A stretch of 64,000 bases of DNA from Straminergon stramineum (GCA_963920665.1 OY987263.1:25656547-25720546), one strand, 5' to 3'. Positions 11,720 through 24,689 are shown, numbered from the stretch's first letter. Program-made: numbers and translations. Notes: generated by a model from the letters alone, not told the origin.

Positions 11720-13398
11720 TGTGATTTTTTCTTGATAGGTTCCATGTTATGGAGCTCTTTGTCGGAGTCAACCAACTTTGCAACTACTAGTTCCACTCCC
11801 TTTGTGATAGATGGTGAAGCACATACTAGTGGTGCCAATAAGGCCTTGAAGATGCCCTCATCTTCTTCAAGAGCGATAGTGTGACAATCGAAAGAACGAC
11901 AAGCATGGATAGAAGCACATGTATGAACATCAAGTATATATAAAAATTAAAGATTAGCGATAGCTTGTACTTTATTATTACATATGAACGTTCCATGTCA
12001 TCCTAAGAATAATCATGAGATGGAATGTTGAAATAACATGTACTAGCAGTACAATCAAAAGCCACATAGCCTGGAAAGGTACAAGATTCAATGAGCATGT
12101 TCAAGAACAAAGGGCTTTTTTGTCGAGGTCCATGCTATAGGCGATCACCATTCATGGTGAGGTCTATGGTAGACGTAAAATTTTGCAAGATGTCATCACG
12201 GTTGACATCAATACTATGGAACTTCAAGTCAAGGATGGGTTGGAAGTGAAACTTGAATGGCAGACTATTTACAAGGTTCTTAACAAGCAAAGTAATTCCA
12301 AACTACTAAGTCTACCAAAAAAAAGTGTGACTAAATAATGTAAGTACTTATTAAGGTAGCACATCATCCTTTGCTAAAGAAAATAATGAAAAAATATATA
12401 TAACAAATTTCTTACCATTCTAGCCACATCCGTTGGGTGAGTCAAGTAGAGTTGATTCATACCCCACTAGTCTTTCTTCTTCTTGAATTGATAAGCATTA
12501 GTGTGTTCGATAATGCTTTTCTTTACTTCAAAGATGAGGGGATGCATGATGATGAGGGCACAAACTAATTGTCAACAAACTCAAATAGAGGCTGCAACCA
12601 AGAATCAAGGAGAGCATTCCACTTTGGAATTTCCGTTCTTGGATCACTCACACCAAGAATTGGAAGACCCTTAGGCATGTCAACCAAAACCAAATCAAAG
12701 CCTGGGTGCTTGTCCAATATTCCACGGTAAGTCCAATGTTGTTGTGATGTGTGCTGAAAAAGTAAGAAAAATGAAGTTAATACAATTAACATAACAATTT
12801 TCAAAGATTGGTAGTTGACCACTAAAACAAACTCAATTATAGTATCTCAATTGAATTAAGAATATCATACCTTCTCACATAATTCAAGAATATAAGCATA
12901 GTCAACTAGTATTGGACTACTCGTGCCTTCCAATATGGTCTCTACAGTCATATTCCCAATGATCTCTACAACAACAATGATTGACTCATCTTGCTCTTTC
13001 GATGGAAGAGGGCCATAAATTTGAAGTTCTTCAATGAGAGAAGCATATGGTGAGGCTTGAATTGGTGGTAGAGCTTGTATAGCTGAGTCATCAATTGATG
13101 AGGCAAGACCCCCTGAATGAGGTGGTCCACTAAGAGGCTTTTTTCCCTTCAACTTTTGTGCTTCCTTCTCAACAACTTTTGTAGTTGCCTTAAGTTTCTT
13201 TTTTGCCTCTCTTGGAGCAACCTTTTCTGCATCATCCAAAAGTTTCTCTTCCTTCTTTCAATTTTCTTCTTGGCACCTCAAAATAGGCCTCTCTTTCATA
13301 GACTACTCTTCAAGAACAACATCTGAAACCCCTATTGTTCGAATGTTTTGCCTCAATGGCAACTCTAAAGGTGTTGTAAATGTTGGCTCATAGTCCTA
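11720..13398 (-). pseudogene. Beta-class (N4/N6) DNA-methyltransferase-like gene, broken
   Basis: Read on the minus strand, coding pieces follow in order. First, a Lys-rich linker (LDDAEKVAPREAKKKLKA, about 13240) runs to LVDYAYILELCEK, with a donor after 12871. Next, from an acceptor before 12753, comes HTSQQHWTYRGILDKHPGFD, then LVLVDMPKGLPILGVSDPR, to a donor after 12416. Then come FGITLLVKN (about 12300) and CTFPGYVAFDCTAST (about 12060), then SIHACRS and IALEEDEGIFKALLAPLV (about 11900-11820). FDLVLVDMPKGLP resembles a motif IV (D/N-P-P-Y) region, and FDCTAST with the following IALEEDEG resembles motif I and the acidic strand after it. Motif IV before motif I is the beta-class order of amino-methyltransferases. 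Frameshifts and stops (for example after FEFVDN at about 12570) make it dead. The motif IV Tyr position reads Lys. The family call is inference from motif order. Confidence 0.5.
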
Positions 13399-13399
13399 A

Positions 13400-13875
13400 T
13401 ACCACCCGCCTCCGTTTAAGGTAAAACAGCCCATTCCGGTCAAATCGCCTATTCCGGTCACCTATAAGATGGCCCTAATCCGGTCAAAGATTAGTCAGAA
13501 AAGAACTTATCATTTTGAAAAAAATCAAAACCCAGATTGAATAAAAACGAATTTCTAATGCAATTTCTTTATGGTGGATATGGATTAAGGGAAGATCTAA
13601 TTATGGAGGTAAAATGATAGTTCTGTATTGGAATTAAGGCCTTATACAATTGTCAGTATAACCACATTGGGTGTTGGAACACAATAATTGGGATATTAAA
13701 ATGGCGCTTTGAGGTTATAGAAAAACCGAATTAGAATTCCACAAGTGTTAAGTAGAGCAGTTGCAGTATAGTCTTCGTGGTTTAGCAATGTGGTAGTGAA
13801 CATATTATTACACCAAGTACATTCTTTTGAGAAAAGAGTGCAATCTTTGAGTGGAATTTTGGTATAGGGATTACA
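13400..13875. other. Gene-free boundary segment with three ATTCCGGTCA-like boxes
   Basis: The methyltransferase-like frame ends abruptly at about 13398. Just beyond it, CCATTCCGGTCA, CTATTCCGGTCA and CTAATCCGGTCA occur within about 50 bp (13432-13482). Closely spaced identical boxes are common near transposon ends. No matching inverted set was found to the right. Confidence 0.4.
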
Positions 13876-16391
13876 ATGTCCACCTCCAATAGCAAAGATA
13901 TGGAGAAGTTGTTGCACAAGGATCTCTATAAAAGGGCTAATGATAAAGATGAATACTATAGCTTCAACACCAATAGTGATGATTCACAAGAAGAAGTTGA
14001 GCACAAAGGAGATCTTGAAGAGGAGGAGTATGAAGAGTTGTTAACTTCAATTTTTGGTGTTCCAGATTCAAGCCATGCATACAAGAAAGGAGTTTGAGTT
14101 CTTGGTAGAGGCAGGGAACAACATACAATTCATGGACCAAAAATCAAGGTAGAGTTCACAACATCTAGTCATCTAAGAATTCATAGTAGTTCAAGAAAAG
14201 ATGTTCCCATACAAGGTCAGCCTTGCAACCTAGAACCATTGCTAGCATGCTTAAACAATAGGGTTGGTAAATGGCAACAATGTGAAACTAATAGTGAACA
14301 AGATCTAAATATGAGTGGAAACAAAAGTTTAGAGTTTAGAGGCAAACAACAATGGAGGAGTGGCAAACTGGATGGCTTAGAAGAAGGCAATCTTAAACAA
14401 TGTAGCTACATGTCACATTCACATATTGTAGCAGTGAAACCACAAGATCAATTGCAACAACACAACCAAAAGTTTCATCAATTACAGTACCATGAGAATG
14501 GAGAAGTTGTGAAGATGCAACATAATACTAGATGTGGGAGAAAGGAGAAAGGATTATTACCATGAGCTTGCTTTGAGGAGCCAAGTCATTCCAATGGAAA
14601 CAATAACTCAAGTAGAGAGAGTAGTGGAAGTGACAAGTCATACAACAAGAGCTAGAGAAGTGAAGATGATAGTGACAATGGAGGTGAAGATTGCACCAGT
14701 GAAGAACTTAGCAACCAAAGTACAGAGAATGGGAGTGACCTTTGAAGAAAGAAAAAAGTTCAAGCAAGAGCTACCCTAAAAAAGAAAACCATCAAGAAAG
14801 CAAAGAAAAGCAAGAGAAAATACCTTCATTTTAGGAGTTCCTAAGCAGTAGTGGCGATGAGCAACAAGATCAGCTCAAGAAGGGCAAATTCGACCTAGAA
14901 GATGGAAGAACAAGTGCTAAGGCATTTTGGAGGAAGGGAGAAGGAACTCACATAGTTCATCCTACACACAAAACAAGGCAAGTGTCAAGGCAACCAGAGG
15001 TAATCATCCCATCTTCTTTCATGAAGCTTTTGGTAGATATACCTTATAAGATGCCACTACCCAAAAGAAAAAATACTTCTAAAAGTTCAAATGGAGAAGG
15101 AAGGGGGTCTTGGACAAATGAAGCCCTCCAATTAGCAATCCTAATAGTAGAGGATGGTCCCAAAATCCAACAAGTTAGTGATTTTTACAAAATACCTAAA
15201 ACAAGCTTGGTGAATCATGTTGATAGAAAAAGGACATCAAGAAAGAGAGGTAGACAAGGTACACTCACCAAATTTGAAGAGGCAACCCTATTGGATTATT
15301 TAGACAACATGTTAGATTGGGGTCTTTCACTAACAACCAAAGATCTTAGAGAGAAGGTGGCTGAGATGATTCAAGGAAGACCAAATCCATTTACTAATGA
15401 TATACCTGGAGCAAGTTGGCTGCAATGGTTCAAAAAAAGGAACCCACAATACACTCTTAGAGTTGCACAAGGGTTAGAGGTAAATAGGGCTCAAGGATTA
15501 TGTCCATCTCATGTCAAGACTTTTTATGACAATTTAGCCACTATGTATGAAAAGCACAACTACTCTCCAAACCAAATCTAAAATGCAGATGAGAATGGTG
15601 TCCAAGAAGGTAGATGAAGAAGTAGAATAATTGCAAAAAGAGGAACGAAAACTGTTCATTCATTGATGGCTAATCAAAGAGAGTCTATCATAGTCTTATC
15701 AGCCATAAATGTAGGAGGAGAAACGATTTCTAACTTCTACATTTTTAAAGGAATGCATAGGATGAGAGATTATGTTAGCCTATGTGAGTTAGATGCTACC
15801 ATGGCCATGCAACCCAATGCATGGATGACCTCCTTCCTTTTTTCCAAGTGGATGGATCATTTTCTAGTTAATGTTGGAAAGAAAGGAAACATTAGCCCAA
15901 TTCAAAGGCATTTGATGGTTTTAATGGGCACAACTCCCATGTAACCTTAGAAGTCATTCAAAAGACAAGGATAGTTGGATTTGGATCTAATCTCCTTACC
16001 TTCACACACTAGCCATGCTCTTCAACCACTTGATGTGTCCGTTTTCAAGCCCTTCAAGACAAACTTCAAGGCTTACAAAGACATTTGGAATATGCAAAAT
16101 ACGGGACAAAATGTAAGGAAGGAAGACTTGGCCCAATGGATTAGTCTAGGTTTACAAAAGGCAATGACACCATCAAATATCAAATCTCGTTTTGCAGCTA
16201 TTAGAATTTGGCCACTAAATCCATCCAGAGTAAACAAAAAAATGGGACCAAGTGAAGGGTTTGTAGACAAACCTCTAGATGTGCAAATCCAAGAGATTAT
16301 GGATGAAGATGTACCTTGCTCTCAAGAACATGTGGTTCATTCCTATAAGGCCATATTCATTAAAATGAGAGAAAGTAGAGTCTCATTTTAA
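13876..16391 (+). pseudogene. Pogo/Tigger-like (CENP-B HTH, DDE_1) transposase, 5' part, dead
   Basis: An acidic, Ser-rich N-terminal region (13876-14760, several stops) leads to a frame from about 14835 to 15580. It has a psq-type helix-turn-helix (GSWTNEALQLAILIVEDGPK, SDFYKIPKTSLVNHV) and a CENP-B/Tc5-type HTH (TKFEEATLLDYLDNMLDWG to WLQWFKKRNP). The DDE core follows in pieces: NADENGVQ at about 15585 holds the first Asp and comes right after a stop. At about 15925 the LDGHNSH motif has lost one base and with it the second Asp codon. LPSHTSHALQPLDVSVFKPF at about 16010 holds the third Asp. The reading frame breaks at 16391 and the C-terminal part reappears at 21332. Family role: cut-and-paste transposition at TA sites. 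The copy cannot encode an active enzyme. Confidence 0.85.
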
Positions 16392-17159
16392 TCATGAACC
16401 TAAATATAGAAAACAAAAGTGTTCATCAAAGTGAGATAGTTCAATAAATTGAGACTATAATATACGAAGAGAATTAAATATTTTTGTAAGAATTAATGAT
16501 TTTTGAAAGAACATTGGTCCATTTCAAAGTACACATATTTACTTGTTGTCTCTTTGGGTAGACTAGCTTCACTTCATGGTAGTCTAGGACTTCCAAATAA
16601 GTACAAATACATTTGAACTAGGACCATTCATAATATGGAATTCATTCTAAACTCATTGTAGAACATATGGTATACGCTTATGTAGAGAAGTTTATAATTA
16701 CTCATCATCAAATACATATTAAGTGCACCTAGCCTTAGAAATCAAACAAACCAGGACTATTAAAATACAAGAAAGAAACTGCAAAATTCACCATATAGTA
16801 CAACAAATAACAATTCAAATTCATTGTATTGTGCAACATCCATCTTATTCGATTATGAAAAAAAGATCAGTATAATGAACTCAAAAATGTGTATAGTAAT
16901 TCTACTCTTCCTTATACACTATATTTTTTGTTTTTCTTTAATTTTTCTATTTTTTTCCTTTTCTAAAGAAGTAATCCAAAATATAATATATAAACTTCCA
17001 AAAGTACTTGATTTTTTTTTTTTAAATTTCCTATTTTTTCCTTTTTTCCTTTTTATCCTATTTTATGAAATTCAAAAAACTAATCTACAAACTTCTAATA
17101 TATCTATATACTTCCTATGTCTATGCACTATTTATTCTCATGCCGAAGATGCATTGTTG

Positions 17160-20000
17160 CTTTCAACAGACACATAGGCCTCCATTGATGCCTTGATGAT
17201 AGCAATTTGTAGTTTCGGAATTTTGATCCTTGGATCTGAAGTCTCTACTCTAACACACGACTTCCAAGCAATCATGATACAATCCGCATGAGTCCAGCTC
17301 ACGGAGATAGCCTTATCCTCGCACCATAAATTCCCTTGTTTTGTGTCCCATCTAGAATAAGTATCCTCATGAATGTGCTGAAAAGACGTAGGCGTCCAAT
17401 ACTACAATTGAATGGAATTGACATGCCCTGGATCCGGATTAGGATTTGTAAGTGCCCGAGCAAGCCAAAATGGGTGTAGGTCACCATTAGCAGGACGCAC
17501 TACAACAAAGTAACTAGCATATACATCACAACCAACTCAGAATGAAGGAGGTGGACAATCATGCCTACGACCTATAAAGGGTACATCCTCTGTGAACTCC
17601 TTAGGCAACGTGCCATTGTCTAGGTATTGGTCTTCCTCCTCATTGGAGATGATTGAATGTGGCCAAAATCCATCCTGCAATGTCTTACACACCAAAAGTG
17701 GCTCACTCAAAGCAGTTCTCACACCTTCCCAATATTTCTGCACTACCTCATTCTTCCATCGAAACTCTCCAGACAAGTCTTGATTAGCCATTTCACCCTA
17801 CAAAACAATGTAGTTGTCTACACCCTTACAAACCTCATCAAAGAAACACATAACTTGTGGAGCCAAAGGTAAAGGACTTCCCCTTGGCACTTTTGGGCGC
17901 CCATCTATTGTCTCTTTCCTCAAGCGAATTCCACCGCCTTCTTTCAGCAACCCATCATTGTCTATACAAATAATTTTGTACTACATCAAAGGCCATCTGT
18001 TTGAATCCTTGTAAAATTTGAATTGTTGAGCTTGTGAATGGCCTTGTAGAGAATCATCCCCTATATACAAGTATCCATCCACAAATCTTTTGAAATCAGC
18101 AACCTCTTCAATGAGATGAGGAATCAGTGGTTGCGTTTCGCAATCCATAAAGGACTTCATCAACCTTGGAATTGTGGGGTAGTCATTCGTCTTCAACTTT
18201 GTACTCCACTGACCAAAAAGAGCATCAATGTCCTTATGGGTGTGTCCAACAATGAGGAAATTGATGTATGTCTTGTAGAAGATGGCTCTATATACAAGCA
18301 AAGAACAGAATGCAAAAACCCAACGGTTTTTGTTGTCGCCTGAGGCATTGTCAAGTTGAAGAGTCAAAGTCGAAGGAAGAGGTTGAGGTGGTACAACTTC
18401 GACAGTGCGAGGGGGAAGGGATTCTTCACAAATCTCTAACTCCTCTAAAATAGCCTGTGACAATGGATGAATAAGATCATCCTTGACAAACAACCGCCGC
18501 AATGAAACCTTTGGTTCAGACTCATGATCTCACAACAACTTTGCAATGGACCCCACTGTATGATTCGAGTCTGTTAGAAAAATGTCTAGGCTGTAGAGCA
18601 CATATCGGACGTCTCCATGACCATGAGCAATCATGCCCATTACAGTGACCAGCATCTTCATGAAAGAATCCGTCCCCTTGTTCTTGTGAGAGTAATGAGG
18701 AGAAGCCGTTTTAGAGTGATCCATTTTGTCGTGGATGATTGTAAGCAACTTGTCTGGGTGCATCTTAGACATCATGCGTTTTGCATAATACAACTCCCTA
18801 TGTGCCCGTTGCCCTGCGAACTGGACTTTCAACTTCTTAGTCCACACATCTTGAGCCCGCGAATGTGGAGTGCAAGTGCTCCTCAGTTGCTTTAATCTAT
18901 CGCATTCTCCACAACGTGTGAAACTATCACCACCAGCCTTTGGAGCGTATTCAGGAAATGAAGCACGTCGGATGTTGCTCAAACCGCTGGCTAAAATATG
19001 CTACAATTGAAATATTGAATTCATGTTGTTGATCTCCCTCAACGTCTCCTTCCACCTAAATGTTGATGGCAGGACCATGGATGAAACTTTCTCCCCGGAT
19101 TGCAAGGTCCTTGATTTGTGTGGCATTTGGTCCACAGTATTCTGAAGAAGCAATTGAAGTGTGGCCATCGCCTATACTGTATGTGTACGTGGCTTCTTCA
19201 TGCCAAGATTTCCGTGGTGCTCCAACTACTTCTCATTCCTTGCCATCTCCTTGTACCTATAGATGGTAGCTCTCGATAATCCATGGATGGTGCACCAAGA
19301 AGAGGGGCAAACTTCAGGAGATGCTAAGGTGATCATCTCCCTTCCACTGGAATCATGATGGATTTGCTTGTGCATGCCAAGCAAACATGACTTACGATAG
19401 TATACTCCACTTCCAACATACAATTGGGACCGAATGGCTTGAATTTGACTACGTGGAAATGATTGCAAGCAATTCTCCTGGCAATAGATGATGGAAGAAA
19501 CCGCATTGATCGCTTGAGCCATAAGAAGAGCTTCTTTTCTGGGAGGATTATCTGGCTCATTTCTCTCTCGAGAACTCACATAGGAACGAACTCCTAATCG
19601 AGGATGCCGAGTAGATGCGATAGCTACAGTCTTAAATAAATACATCTGCTTGTGGTCATACAAGCTAGTGCCATATAAGTAGACCCTCAAAATAGGCTAA
19701 GAGTGCATTGACCACATCCATGACGATGGAACTTTAGATTCGTAGAGGGACTCCACAATTTGAATGGCAATCCGGTCGTCACTAAGTGACTTCCCATCCA
19801 TATCGACATTAAAGTCTGCATCAATACTATGACAAATTCCTTTTGCCACCTCTAATCTAGCTTCATTTTTCAGAGTGACACCTTTAGTATACCAAGAAGA
19901 TCAAGGGATGCCCTCGCAGGCAACACAACTAGCTAGCAAAGTTGGCATTGGAATTTGAAACTCACCTACACAGGAGTATCCATTTTGCGTTATAAGATTA
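17160..20000 (-). pseudogene. DUF7869-type (putative transposon-borne) protein, decayed
   Basis: Minus-strand coding pieces lie in order. They are VTLKNEARLEVAKGICHSID (about 19880), a Cys-containing region CQENCLQSFPRSQIQ with SWCTIHGLSRATIYRYK (19226-19690), FTRCGECDRLK and VYSLD-like core pieces (18530-18982), then LQLDNASGDNKNRWVFAF followed by INFLIVGHTHKDIDALF (17981-18502). The C-terminal part is at 17537-17791, and VVRPANGDLHPFWLARALTN and a tail run to about 17160. The D..GDNKN and GHTHxDID motifs (D at about 18352, GHTH at about 18240) are the conserved marks of this family. From memory of the family, these proteins often look repeat-borne, and the spaced acidic/His residues suggest an RNase H-like or metal-binding fold, which is inference. 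Internal stops and frameshifts show that it is no longer intact. Confidence 0.7.
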
Positions 20001-20022
20001 TACATGAGTTTCAAAATAGACA

Positions 20023-20173
20023 TTATCCTCGACTTGAGGATAAATGTTATACTCGAAAAAAATGAAAATATTCATTCAAATATAAAGATGAAAGTCCCAG
20101 AATCTATCTGTAAACAATAACCAATTAAACTATTATATAAAACTCAACTAAGGCATTGTAGGTCAATTAGTGA

Positions 20174-20212
<39 letters not shown>

Positions 20213-20603
20213 GAGAACACTCCATACTAAATGGTTATCTTTAAGTCGAGGATAAATCCATACCCTATGACAAATGATAGTACAGTCTCTAACACAAACT
20301 AGATTTCATTTCTATATACGCATGTATAAAAGCATCAATATATGATATACATCTCCTGAACATGAATAGAACTATAACATTTAATCTAACATGTACATGG
20401 GTCTCTTATATACAAAAGAGAAATAGCATAATTTCTAAGGTTAATTGTAGATGAACTCTACAGCGTTAAATTTATCCTCGACTCGAAGATAAACCAATCA
20501 AATCTAATTGATTATAAGTTGTATATAGAACAAGATTTTTAGTGTATTCTATTAATATGATGTAACATTATATAGAAGGAATTTATCTACGATTCGAAGA
20601 TAG
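20023..20603. promoter_or_regulatory. Four 21-nt interrupted palindromes upstream of the DUF7869-type gene
   Basis: Variants of TTATCCTC-GACTC-GAGGATAA lie at 20023-20043, 20235-20255, 20472-20492 and 20583-20603. The first has perfect 8-bp arms around a 5-nt centre; the others have one to three changes. They sit between the 5' end of the minus-strand gene and the insertion border. Such sites may bind a transposase or a regulator; the function is not shown. Confidence 0.6.
20176..20209. repeat. (AT)17 microsatellite
   Basis: An uninterrupted run of AT dinucleotides lies inside the DUF7869-bearing insertion. Confidence 0.95.
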
Positions 20604-21331
20604 ATAAAAATGCAGTCTGAATTTTTTTGATTGTTAATCAATAACATAATAGTCATTGTATAAATATTATTCGATTCCGAAAAGCCATCGCAAGTGACGT
20701 AACGAGGATAGTGGAGCATTGAGGATGGGGATTTGTGGTGCATACCTTAATGCAAGTGATTAATCGAAGCCTTCTCGTCGCGAGGATATCTTTAGAGGCT
20801 TGGCCAAGTTGAAAGCGCAAGAGGCATCAAAGAACAAGATTGATGGTTAGCTCAGTGATAGATGTGTACAAGGCCATGACCTTTGTGAACCCTTTTTACT
20901 ATTAATAGATTAGTCATTCACATACAATAAACCATTTTTAGCAAAGTAAAGTGCTTCATGTGCCCATAGCCTCTACTTTTTTATAGTTATACATTCAATC
21001 ATTAGAATGAACGACAAAATTTTCACTTCCTTTTATTGAAGTGATATATATATACAAGTGTTAGAAATTGTTTAAATTGTACATGGATTCTCGAGGAAAT
21101 TCATGTACTTCACTGTAAAGTGACTCGCTTCTAAGAATGTGTTATACATTTAGGCCTCTCATATACATTTCCATTTCTCATATTAACATGATTTCATTTT
21201 GGTGCCTATTTTCAATTTATATTCTTTTGATGTTTTAGCTATTGGCTGCCTATATTTATCCTTGCCTTCAACAACTTATCTTTGAATCAATGGGCCCTAA
21301 GGTCTTAATATGACCATTTTCTCTCATTTTA

Positions 21332-22096
21332 ATGAATATGGCCTTCTATGTAGATTTAGAAGATGAAGTCTATATTCAAGATGGAAGTACAAATCATGTG
21401 GAAGCTCCAATAGATACTAGTGAAGGGCACTTCTCTAGATTCCTAAGATTGCCTCAAAAAGTGATCAAGACAAGGAAAAATACAGTTGAAGCAAGAATTG
21501 ACTATTCTACTTCCCATATCTTGACAAATACACAACATGTAGAGACTGTAGCAGTTGTAGTAGAAAGGAAAACCAAGGCAATTGAAGAAGCTCAAAGGCA
21601 AATAAAAGAAAGAGAACTCACCAAGATAAAAAAGAAAGTAGAGAAGGTGCAATTGGAGGCCTCCAAGCTGAGGAAGCAAGTAGAAAGAGTTGCATCCAAA
21701 ACATTCAAAGAACAATGGTCAAACAAAGCAGTGAAGGAAGCAAGGGAAAAGTTACACAAGAGCATAAGAGAACATGTTATTGTAAATGTGCATGTGGCTC
21801 CTTATTGTGGTTACCAACATCAAGAATGCATGCCTAATAAAAAAATAGCAATTCAGAGATTGAAGGCAAAACAAAGGTTACATGCATATAGAACTCCTCT
21901 TTGTATTTTTCCTCCAATCCAACATATGCCTTGGACATATGGAACTTCGAAATGGCTAGAGGCAAGAGGAGGGCCATATATTAGAAGGGGCACAATTGTT
22001 CAACTCCCCTGCACAAAGCAAGAATCAAATTGCAGCAGTGGCAAAATCCATATTCAAGCCTCTCCTACAAATGCAACAATTCCCCTATTGCAATAA
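21332..22096 (+). pseudogene. Pogo/Tigger-like transposase, C-terminal part
   Basis: A 254-residue open frame begins MNMAFYVDLEDEVYIQDGS and continues through EGHFSRFLRLPQKV and IDYSTSHILT, then a long Lys/Glu-rich helical region (about residues 75-150). It ends with a small Cys/His patch (PYCGYQHQEC) and MPNKKIAIQRLKAKQ. This order matches the C-terminus of plant pogo-like transposases. It directly complements the 5' part that stops at 16391, so I read both as one gene split by the 16393-21321 insertion. The frame itself is open, but it has lost its catalytic half. Confidence 0.7.
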
Positions 22097-22099
22097 ATT

Positions 22100-24680
22100 C
22101 TCAATCAATTAGGAATGGAAGAGGGGCCTTGACAAACAAATCAATCAGGTTAGTTTATAACTTTGTATAGAGGAGCCAAACTCTTCACTTGTTAGGGATT
22201 CTTCTAGAGTCTGTGATGATGTCTTATGCAATCATTTTAATTTCAAGATTGTAAGGTAAACCTTTGACATGACATCTCCATTCACCACGCAATATGGGAG
22301 TTTTGAAGTTTAGTTAGGTTCTATATAGCCAATACATGCACAATTTGATTAGTACTGACTGTGAAAATACTTGATCTATTGACATTTTGTTTAGTCCACA
22401 TACTTGTTCATATAATGTAGAAGTGTATAAAAATTTAGATGACCCCAATTTTAAGATTGCTATAAGTTAATGAAAGGTTCCAAGTTCACATCTAGTATTA
22501 TATCTTTTAGGAAGCATATATCTTTAGGATACAATGTTTACATATAAACAACCCATTGAATAACAAATTAAAATGAAGCAATCAAATTTATAGTCATGCC
22601 TAATATGTCCAAGACTATAAATTAATAGTTTACTTGAAATAACATATATCAATGTGCTTACCAAGGAGTAAATGATTGGGTGTAAAAATTAAACTTTCTA
22701 TGATAAACAATAATTGAGTAGAAAATTAGCATTCGTTTGCTTCAAATGCCAAAAAACTAGTCAAAACTAATGAAAATCCAAAGTGCTTCCACAAAATGTT
22801 GATATGCTCCATCTTTACCTTCAATGAACTTTTAGTAGACCCATGACAAAGTTCACAATCAGCTAAAGTGTGGACATGTATGGCCAAACTAGAAAAATAA
22901 TTTAGATATGTATACAAGAACCTACACTTACTAGGAGAACTAAGGTCCATAATCATTACCTATGTCTATGTGGCATAGATAATAGAACCACCTTAAATAG
23001 GCACTTTATGTATAGAAAAATCATGTGCAAGAACACCCAATACAACTTGGGGTGACCTATCACTAGATGCATAGGTTTCAATAAACTTTACCATGGCCCC
23101 CTTCAAATTTTGCCTTCATTTTTATAGGTGTATAAACTACAGCATTGGTTTGTGTAAAAAAAACACAATATGTGTTCAATCTTTGGAGACAAGAGAGTCA
23201 CGTAGATAATCTTACCCATTCTACTAGATTGAACTAAAATACTTTTTCTTGGTCAATTGCTCTCTGACCTATGACAAGCTCCAAAAGCACCAGACCATAG
23301 TTATATGTAAATGTCACTTGTTGTTGTCAATTGCTAGTAAGTACTTGCATATTCAAGAAAATAAAATGAATTAAAATCATCAATCCAGTTGCAACAAGAA
23401 GGTCTCAAGAGTAGCTCATGAGAGAATTGGAGCCATGGTAATTGTTGTTTTGGTCATTATCCTAAAAATAATTCTAGTGAACTTGCCATGCACTTAGCAT
23501 TCTTGGTTAGTAGTCACATGGTACCTACTAAAAATAATTACTTTTTTGGACTAATAGTTATTTCAAACGAAATTTTGTCAAATTGGTCCTAAAGTGAAGA
23601 GTTGATGCCTTCAGGAGCTCTCACTTATTTAACTCAACTTTGCAAAACATCATATCTAAAATTCCTTTCTTGTCAATTAATTAAGTATCTATCAACAAAG
23701 CTTCTTTAGATTGCTATCTAGTCATCAAATTAGAGAATTCAAATGTCAAATTATATTAAGAGAGAAAAACAATAAAATGTACATAAGGATTTGGTACCCT
23801 GTACTATGAGCCAATCAAATGGAGACATGGGCTATTAGTTCATCCATAGCTTTTGAAATTCTCCATGCCACAAAAATAATAAATCATCAACATTATCAAT
23901 TGATAAGATCAATCAAAATCTGAGAAAAACACCAAATAGTCACAAAGCAAACTTTGCAAAATCTCCAAAAAGACGATCTCAAAACTAAAACACAAGGTTT
24001 CATTGAGTTTTGAATAACAACTCTTGCTTTTTGTAAAAGCTAATAGGAGTTGAAAATTAATGCCATGTCTAAGCTTTAAACATTGATCTTGCTCCCAAAC
24101 TGCAGTATTTAAGCTCCTCGTTGCCACTTTAGCCAATCCCCATATGGATAAATATTCCCTCGCGCTCATAAAACCAAAAGTGTGCACACCGTGTACTAAT
24201 TTCAATCACAAATTTACGTCAACATGTGAGGCGGGGTCAAATCTTTTATAGATATTAGGTTTGTTTATGCTTGCTCCGAGCGCACGTAGTCTATACCTTT
24301 GAGAAGAGTGCATCTAAAGATCGAAGCAGCGATGTAAACTTACGAAGTTGTTTTTGTTCAGCAAGCATTTCCACTCCAATTTCACAAAGATACTATAGAT
24401 TAATTAAAGAACATGATATAGTAGAATTAAAGAACTGTTAGTAGATTATAATTAAGTTTGAAATTATTTGTGACTTCTTCACTTACCAATTGTCAGTGAT
24501 ATTGGTTCGATTTTATTGTAGTAGAATTTTTAGGCTAGATTGTTGGTTGGTCAGTAACGAATAGTCTACCTTAGATTGTGTGGTTGCCTTCACCATGGTG
24601 ACTCTTGTGTCACTGCTTGGCCCTGCTAGGAATGGACAATATCATGGGGAAACAAACGAAGTAGGAGAGAGCTTACCAAC
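22100..24680. other. AT-rich stretch with no recognisable gene
   Basis: Short frames on both strands show no domain or biased composition. I could not assign any repeat family. Confidence 0.4.
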
Positions 24681-24689
24681 TCCCGAGTT

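Larger units (their letters stand above)
16393..21321. mobile_element. About 4.9-kb insertion that splits the pogo-like gene
   Basis: The 12-bp string TCTCATTTTAAT lies on both sides (16381-16392 and 21322-21333), exactly where the pogo-like coding sequence stops and resumes. It is a plausible target-site duplication. The insert carries a minus-strand DUF7869-type gene and four interrupted palindromes. I see no terminal inverted repeat, so the transposon class stays open. The segment 16400-17160 is AT-rich with no gene. Confidence 0.5.

Noticed and set aside
16824..17177. Phe-rich frame that looks like membrane segments
   Set aside because: It is a translation of T-rich low-complexity DNA, with no start context or homology.
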